This document shows positions 1 through 14,800 of a stretch of DNA of 64,000 bases, one piece after another. The notes beneath the pieces are model-generated. The model ran no database searches and had not been told where the DNA came from. It saw only the letters and a program-made list of their open reading frames with translations. The position numbers and the translations under genes are program-made. The stretch is from Brugia malayi (Eukaryota; Nematoda; Chromadorea; Rhabditida; Onchocercidae): positions 1,240,001 to 1,304,000 of the forward strand of contig NW_025062475.1 of assembly GCF_000002995.4 (NCBI RefSeq), written 5' to 3'. Numbering within the stretch: the first letter of the stretch is position 1; every line of letters begins with the position of its first letter.

Positions 1-240
1 TCGAGTTATTAATTTCAGTATAACTGTAATTATTAAATAAATCGAGTTATTAATTTCAGTATAACTGTAATTATTAAATAAATCGAGTTATTAATTTCAG
101 TATAACTGTAATTATTAAATAAATCGAGTTATTAATTTCAGTATAACTGTAATTATTAAATAAATCGAGTTATTAATTTCAGTATAACTGTAATTATTAA
201 ATAAATCGAGTTATTAATTCCAATACTATTGTAATTATTA
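1..240. repeat. 41-bp tandem array at the window edge
   Basis: Near-identical units begin with TCGAGTTATTAATTTCAG at 1, 42, 83, 124 and 165. A sixth unit at 206 is diverged after its first 16 bases. The period is 41 bp, and the array probably continues to the left of the window. Each unit contains an ATTTCAG that looks like a nematode splice acceptor, but nothing coding is attached. The regularity of the first five units suggests recent amplification. Confidence 0.95.
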
Positions 241-373
241 CAAGTAATTCTGTATTTATGGAAATATTTAATTGATAAAATGAAATAGGAAAAAAAGAAA
301 ATTCTTTATTATTTCTTACCATAAGTATCAGTTTGATGCGAAATATTGCCAGTGGATTGATTTCTTTGGAAGA

Positions 374-478
374 TATTTCTTCCCTTCTCTCGCTCTCTCT
401 CTCTCTCCCTCTCCCTCTGTCCTCCTTTTCCTCCCTCCCTCTGTCTTTTCCCTCTCTCTCTCTCTCTCGCTCTCTCTG
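374..478. repeat. CT-rich low-complexity tract
   Basis: This is a pyrimidine-rich stretch of CTCTCT, CCCTC and CCTCC runs. Similar (CT)n or (GA)n tracts occur at about 9351-9369, 14317-14339, 15965-15991, 24000-24015, 36411-36429, 58248-58264, 58570-58626 and 61233-61260. They look like ordinary microsatellites. Confidence 0.8.
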
Positions 479-1140
479 TCCATCAAAATGTACATTTTAA
501 AAGAAAAAAAAAAAGTTTGAAAAGGGCATTTATAAATTATAAAAGAGAAATTGAAGTATAATTTGTTAAGGTAATTACTGCTATTTACCCATCCATTTTA
601 TTATAAAAAAATCCTTCCACATTAATTATCAATGAAATAAAATTTAATTTAAAAAAAAAAAAAAATTATTATTTTTTTAAATATTTATTTCAACATTTTA
701 TCAAATATGAAATTAATTGCGTGGAAAATATTTTTTCAGAATTATCCAATTTCTTTTTTTTTTTTTTTTTTTTTGCTACACTGAATTTATACTGGAATGT
801 ATGTTCTTTTTTTCTTTTTTCAATTAGTATTTTATGAATAAATTAAAAATTTCAGATTATAATTAGTAAAAAGATTTTTCATTTAACAATCTTACTTAAA
901 TTTGGATTATGTTTTTTTTTTTTTCTATAACCGGAAATCTAATCCGGTAGAATGCAATAAATGGAATGACACAATGTCATATTCAAATAATATAATTGTT
1001 TTCGGATAATGTAATTAAAGAAAATAGAACGGACGGAAATTCTTTCTTTCTTTTTTTTCATTTTTTTATTTCTGCTAATAAAAAAATTGAAATGGTTTAA
1101 TTTCAAAAATGAAACAAAGAAATTATTAAAAAATTTTGAA

Positions 1141-1176
<36 letters not shown>

Positions 1177-2702
1177 TGTGTCTTTCAGTGAATTTTGAAA
1201 TGTTTGCAATATATATATTTGTGTTTATATATTATAATCATATTTCTATTTCAATTTTTGCATAACGAATAATTATAGATCAAATTATAGACAAGAAATT
1301 CAATGATTAATCATAGAATTAAAATTTTATTACAAATACGAATTTGAATTTTAATTAATAAAAAGATTGTCAACAGATTGATTGATTGACTTTTTAACGA
1401 TATTATGAAAGTTAATAAGAAAATTATAGAAATTATGAAGAAAATATTGAAACCAATAATAGCAATTCTAATTGATCAATTTAAAAAAAAAAAAAAAACG
1501 ATTGATTGACTGATCGATTGATTGATTAAGTAATAAAAAAAAAAAAGAGAAAATGCCGACATTTGCAATTTGTTTATGCAAAATTTGAAAATCAATTTAG
1601 TTCATAGGAATTTTTAACTTTAAGCGAATGTTAGCTTTCTATTGCCTTGCGACAGAGTTGCGACAAAGACGCAAATCTTTATTTATGATACCTTTTTCTC
1701 ACCTATTTTTCAACATTCACATCAATCAAATTTTAGATTTTCGTGTCAAAAAAAAAGAAATTTTTTTTTGCGTCAAATTTCATCATAAATACAAAAAAAT
1801 TTTTTTCATTCTTTCCGTAAAATAATTTAAAATTTTTGAAATTTCTTGCAGAATAAATCAAATATATCTATCACTGTTTTTAGTTTTTTTATGCTAATAT
1901 TAATCACAGACCAATCAATCAATAATTTTATAAGTGATCTTTTATTTATTTATTTTTTTTTTTTCATCTTCTAAATTTAAGCTCATTATATTTTCCAATG
2001 TCATTTGCATATGTTTGATATCTACCGCTTTGACAGCTTATTTACAAGCTGTGATCACATTAGCTAATGTCACTTTGACCTTTTTTTATGGAATTGCTAA
2101 TCTCTATTATAAATCTTATTAGCATCAATTATTCAAAAAATTTTTTTTTGTTCTCTCAAATTGACCTACTTCTGCTTTAAATTGAAAAAATTTGATCCAA
2201 TGCTTAGATTGCCATTTATGATTTCAAGAGTTATCTTTTATTCAATGCATAAACAATCTCAAGAGTATTTCCATCTAGAAAGCACTTACTTTTTTCAAAT
2301 ACTTTTACTTTACATAAAATGTAATTATTTTCTGCTTCATTAAAAATTCCATCTAACTAAACTTTATTTTATCATTTTACATACTTTTTGTATTGTGGTA
2401 GTATTTTTTTTAATTTATTTGAAAATATAATAATTATTAGTTAGTAGATTAGAAAAAAAGAAAAAATTTAAGAAAAAAAAAAAAAAAGAGATAGAATTTA
2501 ATATTATTTTTCCTTTTTAATTATTCATTTATTTATTTATTATTTTTTTTTTTTTTTTTAATTATTGATATTATTGAATGAGTTAATTTAAACTGAAATT
2601 AAGCGAATTTGAAAAAATTGATTGTAAGATTTATTATTGATAAACAACCAAATTGATGCATTATAGTAGGAACTATTAAAATAAATTTTTAAAGAAGTTT
2701 TA

Positions 2703-2815
2703 AAAACAAACACACAAACAGACACATACACGCACACACACATACACACACACACACACACAAACGCATACAATATACATACATACATACATGCATGCAC
2801 ACACACATACAACAT
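2703..2815. repeat. CA-rich microsatellite with CATA and ATGC steps
   Basis: The stretch is mostly (CA)n with interspersed CATA tetranucleotides and an ATGCATGC step. It reads on the minus strand as an artificial Cys/Val open frame, which I do not treat as coding. A similar compound (CA)n/(GACA)n tract lies at 60315-60380. Confidence 0.85.
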
Positions 2816-4440
2816 ACAAATTTCTATTTTTAAAAACGATCTGATTAAGTATTTTGGTTTTTTTGCTTCCTTTCAAATGCAAAATTTTGATGAAATATTT
2901 CAGTTGAATAAATTCTTTTCAATCTTTTGCTACCAATGACATTCACTCAATTATTTATTTAAATTTGATTAATAAATAAAATTATAATTTAATAAAATTA
3001 AAATTATAATTCGAGTTAATATTTATTACTAAATTATGCTATATATACAATCTCATTAAATTATACTTAAAATTTGATTGTTTTTTCGTGAAAAAATAAT
3101 CATTGCTTCATCTACAAATCAAAATTTATTGAAGTTATATTTATTTTATCTATTATTACTTGTAATTTTTTAATCCACTTTTATTTACAAAAAAAAAAAA
3201 AAAAAAAAAAAAATATAGATATATATTCTTTAAAAAAGCATAATTTGATAATTAGAGCAAAAAAAGAAAAAAAAAAAAAAAAACTGACATTTTTATTGGA
3301 AACGGAATTTATTTTTCAATTAAGCAATCATATAAGAATATTTTAAAAAATTGTTTATAACTAATTGAATATTTTCAATTATTCAAATTATTTGATCTGA
3401 TCATAATAAATTTTTTGCAAAAAAAAAATACAAATATCACATGAAATGATTGATATGATTAAAACAAATATTTTTTTTTCTTCAATTTTATTCTTTCAAA
3501 AAAAAAATAATAATAAAATAAAGAAAAAAAAAAAAAAGGAAAGGATGAAATGAAATGAAGCAAAATGATTATTTCGTTTCAAAAAAAAAAAAAAAAATGA
3601 TACAAAGAGAAAATCGAATAAAAATTGAATAATAATAAAACTTTCACATAACTTACTGAAAAATATGCAAATTGCAAAATGCTTGCAAACATAGCTGTCA
3701 ATCCTTTATTTTGATGTCACGCTAGTGTCATTGAATAATACTAATATCTAACACTACTAGTTAGTATAAGCATAATTGAGTGTCACAACGAGATGTCAAC
3801 CTATTTAGCTAACTTTGACAAGTGATACCTTATGCAGAAGAAAAGTGGTGATTTATTTACATTTATATAAATATGCGTGCATCTGGCTAGAATTATATGC
3901 CTCAGTTATTTCAATCAAATTTTTTGTCAAATTTATTTTTAAATTTAATTGTTAAATTTTTTTTTTTTTTATTCTTAAATTTGCTATTAGCAACAAATGT
4001 TTTAATATAATGTTATTAATTCAATAAATTATTTTTTTGTAGAAAAATTAAACAAAAAAATTGAATTTTTTTTTTTTTTTTGTTCAAACTATTTTTATTA
4101 GCATATTGTTTGGTGGTTTACACAATGATTTAGACAAAAATTTTTTTAATTTAAAATTGAATTTTTTTTTTTTTTTCAAAGTTGAAAGCAAGAAATATTC
4201 TATTTAAGTATAAAGTATCATATAATTTAAGTTAGATTAATTTATTACTATGTTTTTTGTTTTATTCAAATTATTCAGATTTTTAATATTATAACAATTA
4301 AATTTGTCAATAATAGATTTTTTAAATACTGCAACACTGATACTTGTTATGTGTTAATTAAGCTAAAGTTAATAATGAAACTAGCTAATGTTGTTTACTT
4401 AATGCAAGAATGAATAATAATGTGCACAAATATAATTAAT

Positions 4441-4527
4441 GCACTCATCATTATCGCTATCATTATCATTATCACTAATGCTATCATTAGTATTATCAAT
4501 ATCATTATCATTATCACTATTAAATAA
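4441..4527. repeat. Degenerate TATCAT/TATCACT repeat
   Basis: Six- to nine-base units built on TATCATTATC and TATCACTAATGC are repeated for nearly 90 bp. The same TATCA core recurs in the larger minisatellite at 45640-46535, though relatedness of the two is only suggested by the core. Confidence 0.6.
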
Positions 4528-7500
4528 TCACTGCATGCTAATCACTTTCATAACTATATGCCATAATAGCGTTATCTAAGCATAGAAAAAATCAATTTTG
4601 CTTTCATTTCATCAATTTAATTCTTTATCTCTGATCATTGATCACTGATGTTAATAAAGTAATTAATCATTGATATCAATTAATCACTGATATCGCTTCT
4701 ATTCTTATTTTTCGCCTAATTTATATCCCTATCCATCAGTATTCCATTAAAATAAGTTCGAAAAATTTATTTAAAAAAAATTTATAATGGAATTCAAAAA
4801 GAAAGAAAAATTACAAAATATAAGAAATCAAAAATTGAAATTAAAATTTTTATAATTCAAAATTGTTAGATAGCAACAATTTTGCTTACAAAATATGTAA
4901 TTTAATTATCTTTGAATTAGATGTTACTGAAAGTGAAATAATAATTTTTGATTATTTCTTGATGAAATTCTAAAATAATTTATTATTTGAAAAGGCTAAA
5001 ATTATTTTGTTTATAATATTTTTCGAAAAATTTATTTTTTTTTTTTTTGCTGAAAGTTACCACAGTAATTAATGATTTGATAAAATGTTTAGCAAAAGCG
5101 AATTTGATAATTAATTATTAGAAAAAAGTAAAATATATTTCCTTTCTTATAGATTTTTAAATTCACTCCACAACAATTTTCAAATAATCAAAATCAGTTT
5201 ATCATTTTGAAATGTTAGTTATAATCAGAAATTTTTATCAGTAATATTAATTAATGGAAATTTATAATTACTAATACAATAATTTCTTTTCAGATATTTC
5301 AAAAAAAAAAAAAGTTTATTTGTTATATTTATTTTAGCTAAATTCTGGAAAATATTATCTTTGAAAAAAAAAATTTTTATTTTTTTACATTTATTTTATT
5401 TAATTTTATTAACATAAACAAAGTTTTATTTATGCTAATTAAAAATATAAAGTTGCATGGATATATGTATTTATTCCATCTAATATTTATATTTTAATTT
5501 AATTTAAGTTTTAGATATAATCTGATTTTACTAAAATATTAACGATTTAAATTCTTTATTTTGTAAAAAAAACAAACAAAACTTGTAATATAAATTTTTA
5601 TAGGACTTTGTAACATTCATTTTTGATAACTAATTTTTACTGATTTATCTTCCATGCAAATTTCTTTCTTACTTTTTCTATTTTAATTTTTTTATTTTCA
5701 TACTTTAAACTAATTTCCTACTTTCATTTTCAAAAACTTAAAAAAAGACAAAAAAAAAATGTTTAAACAACTTTTTAAATTCAAAAAAAAAAAAAAATTC
5801 TATTATTTGCGAATAAAATACATTGAAATGTATATTTTATTAGTTTCAAAAAATTTTTTCCTTTTTTTTTTTTTTTTTTTTTTTTTTGTCTTCAATTAAT
5901 TGCTGTTGCAAAATATTTTAAATACTAATTTTTTTTTTCAAATTTTAAATACTTTTTCATATTTTTTTGATTTTATCATTTTTCTAAATTAGAAAATTTT
6001 TCAGAAAAAAAAAAATTTTTTTTTTCAATTTTATTTATTTATTTTCTTTCAATCACTCAGAATGTTTTGCGTGTGACACATCAATAAACAAACTTATCTG
6101 CGCTAAAAAAAGAGGAAATAAAGAGGAATTAATTTAAATGAATTATTGCAAATTAATTTGATATATCATTTCCCTTTTTTTATTATTTATTTATTTATTT
6201 GTTTATTTGTTTATTTATTTGCTATAATTAAATGGAAGTTTCTTTTTTTATTATTTGTAAAAGAATTTAATACCTTATTAGTAATCAAATTTAATAATAA
6301 TTTTTTTTTTTTGTGCATTCAAAAAAATTTCATAGCTTTTTCCTTTTTTCCATTTTTTTAAAAATTGAAAATTATTAAAAATTTTAAGAAATTCATACTT
6401 TTTTTTTATATTCCGAGTTTTCTCTTTTTTTTTTTTTTTAAAGTATACAATAGTAAACAGTTAGATAAAGTAATAAAGTTTTGTGTTATTTACTTTATTG
6501 TTATCAAAGTGTCATAAAAATTTCGTTTTTATGCAATAAATTCTCGAAAATATGTCGAGAATTTAATTTTTCTTTCCAATTCTTTTAAGCTAATTAAATT
6601 TGTCAATTAATGAAATTGTGCAGAAGAAATCTTTGATCGGATTGTAAATGATAAGATGAATATGAATAAAATGCATATTCGTAAGAATGGATATACTATC
6701 GGTTAATAATACTTAAAATATTTTCCTTTATTCTACTAATATCAGCTTCACTGATATTATCACTTATCATTATCAGCTTAGAATGTTTCATCTGCATATT
6801 AGCACTATAAATATTTAAACTATAATTGATAAAAATAATTTCTACATTTTGTAAATTTATCATGAGTAAAAATGCTTATAACAATTGTAGTAATAAAATT
6901 TATCGGCGCAATTATCAATTATCGAAGAAAAAATTTAATTTGAATGAAAAATTAAAAAGTTGTATAATTTCAAAAAAGAAAATGGCTTTAAATGTTACCA
7001 TAGTTTTTCACTTTTTGCTATTTTCTTTCGAAAATATTTGTAATTAAATTTAATAATTGTAATTAAATTTCATACAATTAAAATTTTTAGATTTAAATTA
7101 TATAGCTGACAGATGACAAAAATTAAAATTTTCTTTTTTTTTCTAAATAGACTGTGCAATATTTTTTTTTTCTTTTCATTTCAGTGTTCATTAATTAATT
7201 ATAACAAAAAAGAAGAAAAATGAAGGAAAAATTTGATAAGATTGAAACCAAAATGATTGAAAATATTGTCAGTATTAAATTACTCAATCATTTCTCTTTA
7301 TTTTAAGTAAATTTTTTCTTATTTTCTTTTATTTCTCGTTGATATTAATAAAAATTCAAATAATTTACCTTTTATATTCGTTTTTTCTTTTTTTTCTTCA
7401 ATATATTCTAATAGCATTTTTCATTTTTTTTTTTTTTTTGAAACTTTTTATTTTTATTCGTTCATTCCAGTTAACATAAACACTTTACAATGAATTTACA

Positions 7501-7569
7501 ATGAATTTGCCATGAAGAAAATTAATTTAATAATATGCGGTTGAATAGTTTCTGCAAAAATATCATTAA

Positions 7570-7775
7570 ATCTCATAGTGACCAGATGACCACCGCTTAC
7601 TCTCATAGTGACCAGGTGACCATCGCTAACTTTGATAGTGACAGATGACCGCTGTTTACTCTGATAATGACCAGATGACTGCTGTTTACTTTGATAGTAA
7701 CTAAATGACCACTGTTTACTTTAACAGTGATCAGCTGACCATCATAAACTTCGATAATGATCAGATGACCATGCG
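7570..7775. repeat. Degenerate minisatellite of about 35 bp period
   Basis: About six imperfect units share a core like GATAGTGACCAGATGACC followed by a short variable TTTACT spacer. Sequence identity falls from left to right, which suggests an old array. Confidence 0.75.
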
Positions 7776-8762
7776 CAAATGGTCACTGTGTTAATTTTAT
7801 GGAATAAATTTGACGATGAAAATAACAAAGTTTTTTTTTTTTTTGATGAAAACTTGCATTTGTTAGATTTTATATTTGAAATTAGTAAATTTATAGAAAA
7901 AAAAAGAGATCAAAAGAAAGAAATGAAATAAGAAAAAGAAAACGGAAGGAATTAGTAAGTGAGCAAATTCTAAATTTCAACCTTACCTTTTTTTTGTTCT
8001 TTTTAATTTTATTTCAGAAAGATGAATAAAAATTACTTTTTCAATTCAATTTCTTCCATTTTGCAACTTTTTTTCCGTTTTTTTTTTTTTTCTCAAAAAA
8101 TAAATTACTATTTGAGCAAAATGAAGTGATATTTGTAATTAATTATCAAATTAAGTTTTAATTTACTTTTTACTTTCTTTAAATGATTTATTAATTCATA
8201 TAAAAAGTAGCAAAAATTTGTCTAAATTTTACCTATAAATATGCTATATATTTATGAAATAGCTCAAATAATTTGTTGTAATAATTTATAACTATAATTT
8301 AAACTTAAGTAAAATAATTGTTACATGCAAAAATTTCAAAATTTCATGACAGATAACAGCATAGCTTATTGTTCAAGCATTTTACACATTATACGTTATT
8401 TACCAATTACAAAGTTATTTGATTGTCGCATAAAGTAAGTTTAACTTACTTTATTGATGATTATTTACTTACATACAGCTTTCTTTAGTAATCATTTAGC
8501 AGTAAAGATAAATTTAACATTTGATATAAATGATTTTAATGTTTTCGATAATTTAATTATAATAATTATTACTTTTGTATTATTTCCATTAATGTTAACT
8601 AATATCATTTGTTAGAATTTTAGATTATTTATAATGCTTTTTATATTTTGTGATTTAATTTTTGTTTGTTTATGATTTAATCTTTTTTTTTTTTTTGTTT
8701 ATAATTTGTTTTTCCATGAGTTTATGATAATGTTTATGTATTAATGCTAATTAATTTTACTG

Positions 8763-8765
<3 letters not shown>

Positions 8766-8803
<38 letters not shown>
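8766..8803. repeat. Poly(A) run of 38 bases
   Basis: An uninterrupted run of A. It is one of the longest homopolymers in the window together with a 39-base T run at 43742-43780. Exact lengths in such runs are prone to sequencing error. Confidence 0.85.
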
Positions 8804-8804
<1 letters not shown>

Positions 8805-10359
8805 GTTATCATGACAAATGACAGAGGATATTATCAATAGCAACATTTATTGATAACATAATTATCAATGATAAAAATTATTTTTAATTTGATCTATGTG
8901 ATTGTCATTATAATCAATCAATAATCAATGTTAATTATAATCAAACAATCTTGTTATCATTTTATTATAAGCAAATTTTCATTCATTATAAATAATTATT
9001 TAAATAATAAATAAATTTCATTCCTTTTTTTTTTTTTTTGAAAAACAAAAATTGCTTATTATTGATTGATAGAATGAGAAATTGATGGTAACGTAAAAAT
9101 GAAATACATAAAATTGCCAATGGTAGTTGACAACAATGGTGACAAATAGCTCGAGAAATGATGAGTGATGATGATAGGGCAGAAGGTTTGGTGAAATTAT
9201 TCACTTTTCAAAAAAAAATTTTTTTCTTTTCATCCTATTATTTCATTTGTTGTTTACTTTTTTTTTTTTCTTTTTTCTGCACACATCGAAACTGGTACTG
9301 ATGAATGATCATATTTAATATGGTATTTTCCAAATTTCTTCTTCTACCTATCTCTCTCTCTCTCTCTCTTTTTTTTTTTGAAAAAATCCATTATAACAAA
9401 AAAGGTTAATAATTGATTATCGATTATTGATTAGCAGTTATTGATTATTTGTATAGATGCATAGACATACATATATATATATGTAAATATATTGAATACA
9501 AATCAATATATCTAGAATTTTTTCCATTTTTTTTTTTTTTTTTTTTAAAGTTTATTTTTATTGGTTTTAAATTGTACTTTAAGTAACAGTTTGCTGTTTA
9601 TTATTAAAATAAAAAGTAAATTTTGCTGCAAATTTCATTTTATTATTTACATTTTTTTTTTTCTTTTTCACTTCTTGCACACATATTATTTCTCTTTGAG
9701 CACTTTGACATAAAAATATTTCCATTTTCATTTAATTAATTAATTAATTGGTTTGTCTTTTTTTAAGAAAAAAAAAAAAAAAAACCAACTTTAAAATTAA
9801 AAATTGATTATTTTTATTGTTATTTTCTAATATTTCTTTTTCTTAACTTTTTCGGGGAAAAAAAAAAGGAAACATTTTATAATTTAAATTTGTTAAAAAA
9901 TGAGAAAAAAAAAATTTTTTTTTTTTATTTCATTTTATTTTGAGTGCATTTACAATTTAATATAAAAATTTTAAATTTTAAAAATAAATATTTTAACATT
10001 TTAAATATATTATTGAATAATACTTTAAATTAAACAAAAAAAAAAAGTTTTTTTTTTTGTTTATTCATTTCTTTATTGAGAGAAATAGCTTATAAGGAAG
10101 GAATGGAAAAATAATTTAAGAAAATGAAGAAAAAAGGAAAAAAACAATAAAGAATTTTTAATGAATGCTCTTTTTTTCTTCCCTTTTTTTTTTTTTTTTT
10201 TTTTTTTTGCTTTTTTCATTTTCTTCAAAAAATCAATTTTATTTCTTTAGTTAGAATTTTTCACATTTCATTAATTGTTAATTAGGCAAAGAATCTTCTA
10301 ATCTTATTTTTCTTTTTATCAAATATTAAATTTTTTAAGACAAATAATAGTATTTTATT

Positions 10360-10406
10360 TTATCTTATCTTATCTCTTATCTTATCTTATCATAGCTTAG
10401 CTTAGC
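10360..10406. repeat. (TTATC)n / (AGCTT)n pentanucleotide repeat
   Basis: TTATC units are followed by a short AGCTTAGCTT stretch. It is a small pentanucleotide microsatellite with no coding signal. Confidence 0.7.
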
Positions 10407-11732
10407 CTCATATCAACCACATATTTCTATTATTTTTATTATTTACAATTTTTCACTTCAAGAAAGTGAAAATTGACTTAAAATATAACAAAATAAAAAT
10501 GAAAGATTTAATTTTTATATGAATTTTAATATAATATTGATTGAATATGAAAAGAATGCAAATTTCTAGTTTCTGTTGCATTCATTCATCAAAAAAAAAA
10601 AAAACTAATTAATTAATTCTTAATTCATCAGAAAAAATTAATTAATTAATTCTTAAAATTAATTAATTTTTAATTCTTCAAATAAAATTTATAATATAAT
10701 AAATATTGATGGCTCATAGCATTTGTAGTTTTGTATCAAAAAAAAAAAAAATCATTTGGATTTAATTAAAAAAAAACATTTTTTTTAAAAAAAAAAAAAT
10801 TTATGCATTCATATGAATAAATTTTTCTCATTGATTTTTTGTTTTTAATTCTATTTTTAAGTGCTAATTAATAAAAAAGATAATAATATATCAAGTAATA
10901 ATTTTAAATTCATTAATTTTAAAAGACTACCTAATCAATTAAGTCGATTCTATGCAAAATGTTTGTTTAATAATGTTTGCAAAAGAAATTTTTATGCATT
11001 CTTTTGTAAAATTAAATTTTATCCAGTAATTTCATTTTTTTTTTAATTAGATGTAAGCAGTTTAAGTAATTAATTTCTGATTTTAAATAAATGGTTTAGT
11101 TGCTATAAACATTAACGTAATAAATTCATTTTAATTTTTTAAAATCTGTATTGCATTTCTTTTTTTCTTAATTTACTTTTTAAATTTTACAAAGTTAAAC
11201 CAGTAACATAAGTTAAAAGTTATTAAATAATCACTAATTACAGAAATAATTTTAATTAAGAAGTAAAAGAAAATTATTTCTCTATAAGAGAATGAAATAA
11301 AATGATTAATTAATAATTATAAAAGAGATTTGCGTCATTCAGATTCATTTATTTGCTTGCTTCATCGTTTTCGAAATTTAATTGATGAATAAATTAAGCT
11401 CATAAAGTTTTTTTTTTTTTTAAAAAAAAAAAATAATTATTAGAAGGGAAAATGATTAATTAGCAATTTTACCATTTATTTTATAACTATATTATAGTTA
11501 TTTCATTTCTCAATAAAATTACAAAGATCATTTTAAATTATTTAAAAACTTTTTTTTTTTCTTTTCGCCTTATCATTTTAAATTTTATTTTGCATTTTAC
11601 TTTGAAATAATTAATCACACATAAGTATATCAGTATCATTAATGCTAGCTAACCTGATTTTAATTATTTTTAATTTTAGATATTTTTTAGCAATATTTCA
11701 AAATAATTTTTGGCATATTTAAATGTGTCAAA

Positions 11733-11803
11733 AAAATAAATAAATAAATAAATAATTATAAAAATTTTTGACTTGATAAACAAACAAACAAACAAACAAA
11801 CAA
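11733..11803. repeat. AAAT and AAAC tetranucleotide repeats
   Basis: Two adjacent tetranucleotide arrays, (AAAT)n and then (AAAC)n, are separated by about 25 bp of AT-rich sequence. Confidence 0.75.
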
Positions 11804-14800
11804 TACATTTTATTGTAAAATGTTAATTAATGATCATAAAATTTTACAAATAAATACGATAAGCGAATGATTTTGCATTTTTTCTTTTTTTTTTTTTTTT
11901 TGCATTAGCATAAAATGGCATTTTATTTTGCAGAAAATGCAATATTTAAAAAAAAAAAAAAAACACAAATTTTTCAAAAATTTAAAATTGTTGAAATTTT
12001 TGCATTATCAATAATTGATATCAATACTATATTACTTATAGGAGACGAATTAGTAATTTATGAATTTTTCATTATTTTTCACCATAATCTAAAAGTATTC
12101 TTATGAATTTTAATTTTAGCTCTTAGTTTGCAATTCTTTCTTCCTTTTTTTTTTTTTTTTTTTTTTTTTTTTGAAAAAATAAGTATTTTAAAGCCTAAAA
12201 TTTCTTTTTTTAAATCATTTTTTGAACCCAAAAATTTTTTTAGTAAATATTTTTTAAGTATTTTAAAGCCTGAAATCAATTTGTTTATTTTTACTAATTA
12301 TCTAGTATAAGAGTAAAATATTAGTATCAAAATATTAGTATCATATTAGTATTAATGAGTATCAGTTCATATTACAAAATATTTTTTTTATCTAGTTTTA
12401 CTTACTACTTTTCATTCATCAAATTGCTAATTATTTGTTGGACTTTATGATCGATTAAATTTTAAATTATTCTAATCAATTATATGTGATATATTAAATT
12501 AATTTTTACCAAATCACAATTTAAATCTTAATTTCACTGTTGAAATTTTCACTTCAATTTTTGCATCATATCTCTTTTCCTAATTTTATCAATTTTGTTT
12601 TATTTTATAGTCAATAAGTTAATCATAAATTTCAAGAATTTAAAACTTATTGTATTATTGATTTAATTCTTACATTCATTTAATTTTAATTTTAATTTTA
12701 ATTTTTGCTATGTTATGACAATTTGCAGGATAAGTCTTCCACTCAACAAAATTCAATAATATTTAGTTTAAAGAAATGAATCAAATCTGTAATCAATTTT
12801 TCTTGCTGAAATTTTCTGTTTGCATAATAACAAAATGAATAAATTAATAAACAGTGTATTGTTAAATTATATTATTAATTATTAATTAATAATCATTGTT
12901 ATTGTTGTTTTAATTTTAATTCGTTTCTTTGAATTAAATATTATTGAATTTATTACTTTCATTTATTTTCACAGATAATTTCACGTTGCTAATAATTTTA
13001 TTTATTGATTTATCAAATTTAAATTTTGTAATATTTATCAAATAAATCTTTTCTTCTGCAAATATTAATAATATTCACTTAATTTATTCCTTTTTTTATT
13101 TATTTTTTTAAACAATTAAATAAAATTAGTTCATTTCATACATAGCAAATTTTATATTAAATTGATAATGGTAGCATAAATATTTTATTTTATAGCAATT
13201 TAAATTAAATTAAAATATTAGCTGAAACTGTATATTTAATGAAAAAAAATTTTAATTATAATAATTATTTTTCCTTTTTCTCCTGTTTTTTTTTTTTTTG
13301 CTAAACTTTTTACTTATTTACTTAATTTATTTTTTGCATAATTATCTTCTACTTTCTTTTAATTATCTTATAGCTTTGTTTCTTCTTTTTTAGATGATTT
13401 AAATTCAAATTGATGAAAATATTTCCTGTATTCATTTCCGATTAATTTTGTTTCGTAAACAATTGCTTTGCAGTTTTTCTTTTTTTTTTTCCACATTTTT
13501 TTTTTAATTTTTCTATTCAAATTAAAAAAAATTAAAAAATTAAAATTAAAAAATTAAAAAAAAAAAATTAAAAAGTAAATTGATAAAATTACTATCAAAT
13601 TATCATCCTATCATGCTACTAGTAATTTAAAAACTTTCAAATTATAATCCTATCAAAACTTAATTTTATGCTTCTTCAGAAAAATACAAATTAATTTTCA
13701 AATTTTACATAATTATTTATTTTTCTCTCTCTTACTCATACTTTAACTTTAATTATTTATCTTATCCACTCCACATTTTTTCTTTTTTCGCTTTAATCAA
13801 ATGATTACTTATTGTTTTCCATGTAACTTTTTAACATTACTTTTTCAATAATTACTTATCATAACTTCAATCATTTATCATTTACCTTTTACAATCTTTT
13901 TTTCTTTTTTTTTTTTTTTTCAATCGTCTTTTTAAATTCTATTTTATAGTTCTTTTAAATTTTTTCAAGTGCTATAATTTCAACTTGCATTGTGATATGT
14001 AATAGATACCATTTTTTTTTTCTCTTATTCAAAATTTTACTATTTTGATAATTTCTTAGGCTGTTAGCTGTTTGCTAAGATTAAATTTGAGGCTAAAATT
14101 AAGGTTAAAGCTTAAGGCAAAGCCAAGAAATAAGCTGAACAAAAAAAAAAAAAAAAAAGAAATAAAATTGACAAATTATTTGTTTACTAGCTACAATTAC
14201 AACTATTACTTCTTCATTTCGAGTAATTTTTTCATTTGCTTTCTTTTACAATTATTTCACTTACTTACTTACTTACTCTCTGCTAAACTATTCCCTCCCC
14301 TTTTTTTCCCTCTCCCCTCTCTCTCTCTCTCTCTCTCTTTGTTTCCTTTTTGTTGAAGTAAATATCTCCTTTTGTGATGTCATTTTTGGATGATCTATTC
14401 AAGTAGTTTCTCACAACGATGCTCTTTTTAATTTCAATTTTTTTTTCTTTCAGCTATATTCATTGTTCATTTTTCAATTCAGGAAAATAACATTTTCGGT
14501 TCCGATTTCTTGAAAATGAAATCCGGAATAATGCTATATGACATAATTTTAAATAATTTAAATGTTAAAAAAAAAAAAAAAATTCGCAAAAATTCATAAT
14601 ATTAGGTTGTTTTAAATAATTTAAATCACAAAAAAAAAAAAAAAAAAAGAGAAATCTCTAAGAAATCTCAATTTTTTTTTTTTTCGTAATTAAATTTTGA
14701 GGGTAAAAAATAATGGATATTTCATGATGAAAGTAAAATGAATTTAATTTTTTATGTCTGTTAGAGTTTATTATGAACAAAGTATGAAGATTTATGCTTA

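Noticed and set aside
14072..14356. 94-codon frame with Leu-Arg-Leu-Lys repeats
   Set aside because: It arises from short AAGCTTAAG-like repeats, a poly(A) run and a CT microsatellite in series.
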